A DNA stretch of 64,000 nt from Ferrigenium kumadai. GTDB lineage: Bacteria; Pseudomonadota; Gammaproteobacteria; Burkholderiales; Gallionellaceae. Shown in pieces: positions 63,287-64,000 of the stretch. The position numbers were made by a program, and so were the translations under genes. Each line of letters starts with the position of its first letter. Position 1 is the first letter of the stretch. The notes under the pieces are model-generated. The model was given only the letters and a program-made list of their open reading frames with translations, ran no database searches and was not told the DNA's origin. The stretch spans positions 186,001 to 250,000 of the forward strand of contig NZ_AP019536.1 of the NCBI RefSeq assembly GCF_018324385.1. Reading direction: 5' to 3'.

Positions 63287-64000
63287 ATGAAACGAGTGGA
63301 TGATTTCCGTCTGCGCTTCGGCAAGCGTGAGCTGGTGCCGATCATGATCGGCGGGATGGGCGTGGACATCTCCACTGCGGAACTGGCCCTGGAGGCCGCG
63401 CGCCTGGGCGGCATCGGCCATATCTCCGACGCGATGTTGCCGACCGTCACCGACCGCCTCTACGACACCGACTTCGTCAAGACCAAACTCCAGCAGTACA
63501 AGTACAACATCGAGAACGCCGACAAGGCGGCGGTGAAGTTCGACCTCGGCCATATCGCCGAGTCCACACGCCTGCACGTGAGCAAGACCATGGAAGCCAA
63601 GCGCGGCGAAGGCATGGTGTTCATCAACTGCATGGAAAAGCTCACCATGAACGCACCGCGCGAGACCCTGACGGTGCGCCTGCGCAGCGCGCTGGATGCG
63701 GGCATCGACGGCATCACGCTCGCGGCCGGCCTGCACCTCGGTTCTTTCGCCATGATCGAAGACCATCCGCGCTTCCGCGACGCCAAGCTGGGCATCATCG
63801 TCTCCAGTCTGCGCGCGCTGCAGCTGTTCCTGCGCAAGAACGCGCGCACCAACCGCCTGCCAGACTACGTCGTGGTGGAAGGCCCGCTCGCGGGCGGCCA
63901 TTTGGGCTTCGGTCTGGACGACTGGATGAAGTACGACCTGCGCACCATCACTCAGGAGGTGCTGGACTTCCTCAAGGCCGAGCAACTCGACATCCCGGTG
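63287..64000 (+). CDS. Nitronate monooxygenase-like flavoprotein (3' end outside window)
   Basis: First 238 residues of an FMN TIM-barrel enzyme. PIMIGGMGVDISTAELALEAARLGGIGHIS (about 17-47) and VVVEGPLAGGHLGFG near residue 195 form the FMN site of the nitropropane dioxygenase family. The catalytic His of AGGH is present. Whether it oxidises nitronates or another substrate (several family members do not) cannot be said. Start ATG 63287 has a GGAGGA ribosome site 8 bases upstream. The 234 bases before it hold no clear element. Confidence 0.85.
   Translation, partial: MKRVDDFRLRFGKRELVPIMIGGMGVDISTAELALEAARLGGIGHISDAMLPTVTDRLYDTDFVKTKLQQYKYNIENADKAAVKFDLGHIAESTRLHVSKTMEAKRGEGMVFINCMEKLTMNAPRETLTVRLRSALDAGIDGITLAAGLHLGSFAMIEDHPRFRDAKLGIIVSSLRALQLFLRKNARTNRLPDYVVVEGPLAGGHLGFGLDDWMKYDLRTITQEVLDFLKAEQLDIPV

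Overview
The window is GC-rich, densely coded Gram-negative DNA with two classical porins, LPS-type acyltransferases, outer-membrane beta-barrels, UbiD, PBP4, a DacB/BioA pair and an S-adenosylhomocysteine (SAH) riboswitch in front of ahcY. Together these suggest a betaproteobacterium. The single-chain pyruvate:ferredoxin oxidoreductase embedded in an Rnf operon, plus the house-keeping set, would fit a Gallionellaceae/Nitrosomonadales-type chemolithotroph, but that placement is inference from gene content only. No prophage, CRISPR array or plasmid region was seen. The only mobile-type element is a small REP/RAYT unit.

Layout. 1-5098: a TctE/TctD-like two-component system divergent from a DUF4212 plus sodium:solute symporter pair (probably small organic acids) and the PEP-synthase regulator PpsR. 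5112-5948: a frameshifted RAYT (REP-associated tyrosine transposase) between inverted palindromic repeats. 5965-19834: a LysR regulator divergent from a tight operon rnfB - giant PFOR - rnfC-D-G-E-A - a 61-aa Cys-rich membrane protein - ppsA, closed by a terminator and tRNA-Arg(CCG). 20612-23944: a PhnD/PhnC/PhnE-type ABC importer (family sometimes labelled putative selenate). 24198-28496: a LolD/MacB-like ABC exporter and membrane-fusion protein. 28571-34763: small unknown ORFs, a metallo-beta-lactamase-fold phosphodiesterase-like protein, a di-iron ODP-type protein next to a GGDEF-EAL protein, and a CPA1 antiporter. 34771-38305: MoeB-like protein and two tandem porins. 38569-46711: soluble lytic transglycosylase, CCA transferase, UDG-family protein, MidA-like methyltransferase, pteridine-reductase-like SDR, TtcA, a duplicated membrane protein, YhcH-like protein and cytochrome b561. 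46811-53848: a methyl-cycle block (trhP, metF, DUF360, TfoX-N, ahcY with SAH riboswitch, HD-GYP, metK). 53910-64000: two LpxL-type acyltransferases, ubiD, three small beta-barrels (one degenerate), dacB, bioA, a TIGR01777 epimerase and the start of a nitronate monooxygenase.

How the genes could work together. The most coherent story is in the first 20 kb. An acetate/organic-acid-type symporter, PFOR, an Rnf ion-motive complex, PEP synthase and its regulator PpsR lie close together. In the anabolic direction Rnf would spend ion-motive force to reduce ferredoxin with NADH, PFOR would carboxylate acetyl-CoA to pyruvate, and PpsA would convert this to PEP. The PFOR carries its own C-terminal ferredoxin domain. 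The operon also encodes a one-helix, four-cysteine protein immediately after rnfA, a candidate maturation factor for the intramembrane Fe centre formed by RnfA and RnfE (compare NqrM in the Nqr system). That small gene and the PFOR-Rnf fusion of functions are the strongest leads for something not yet described.
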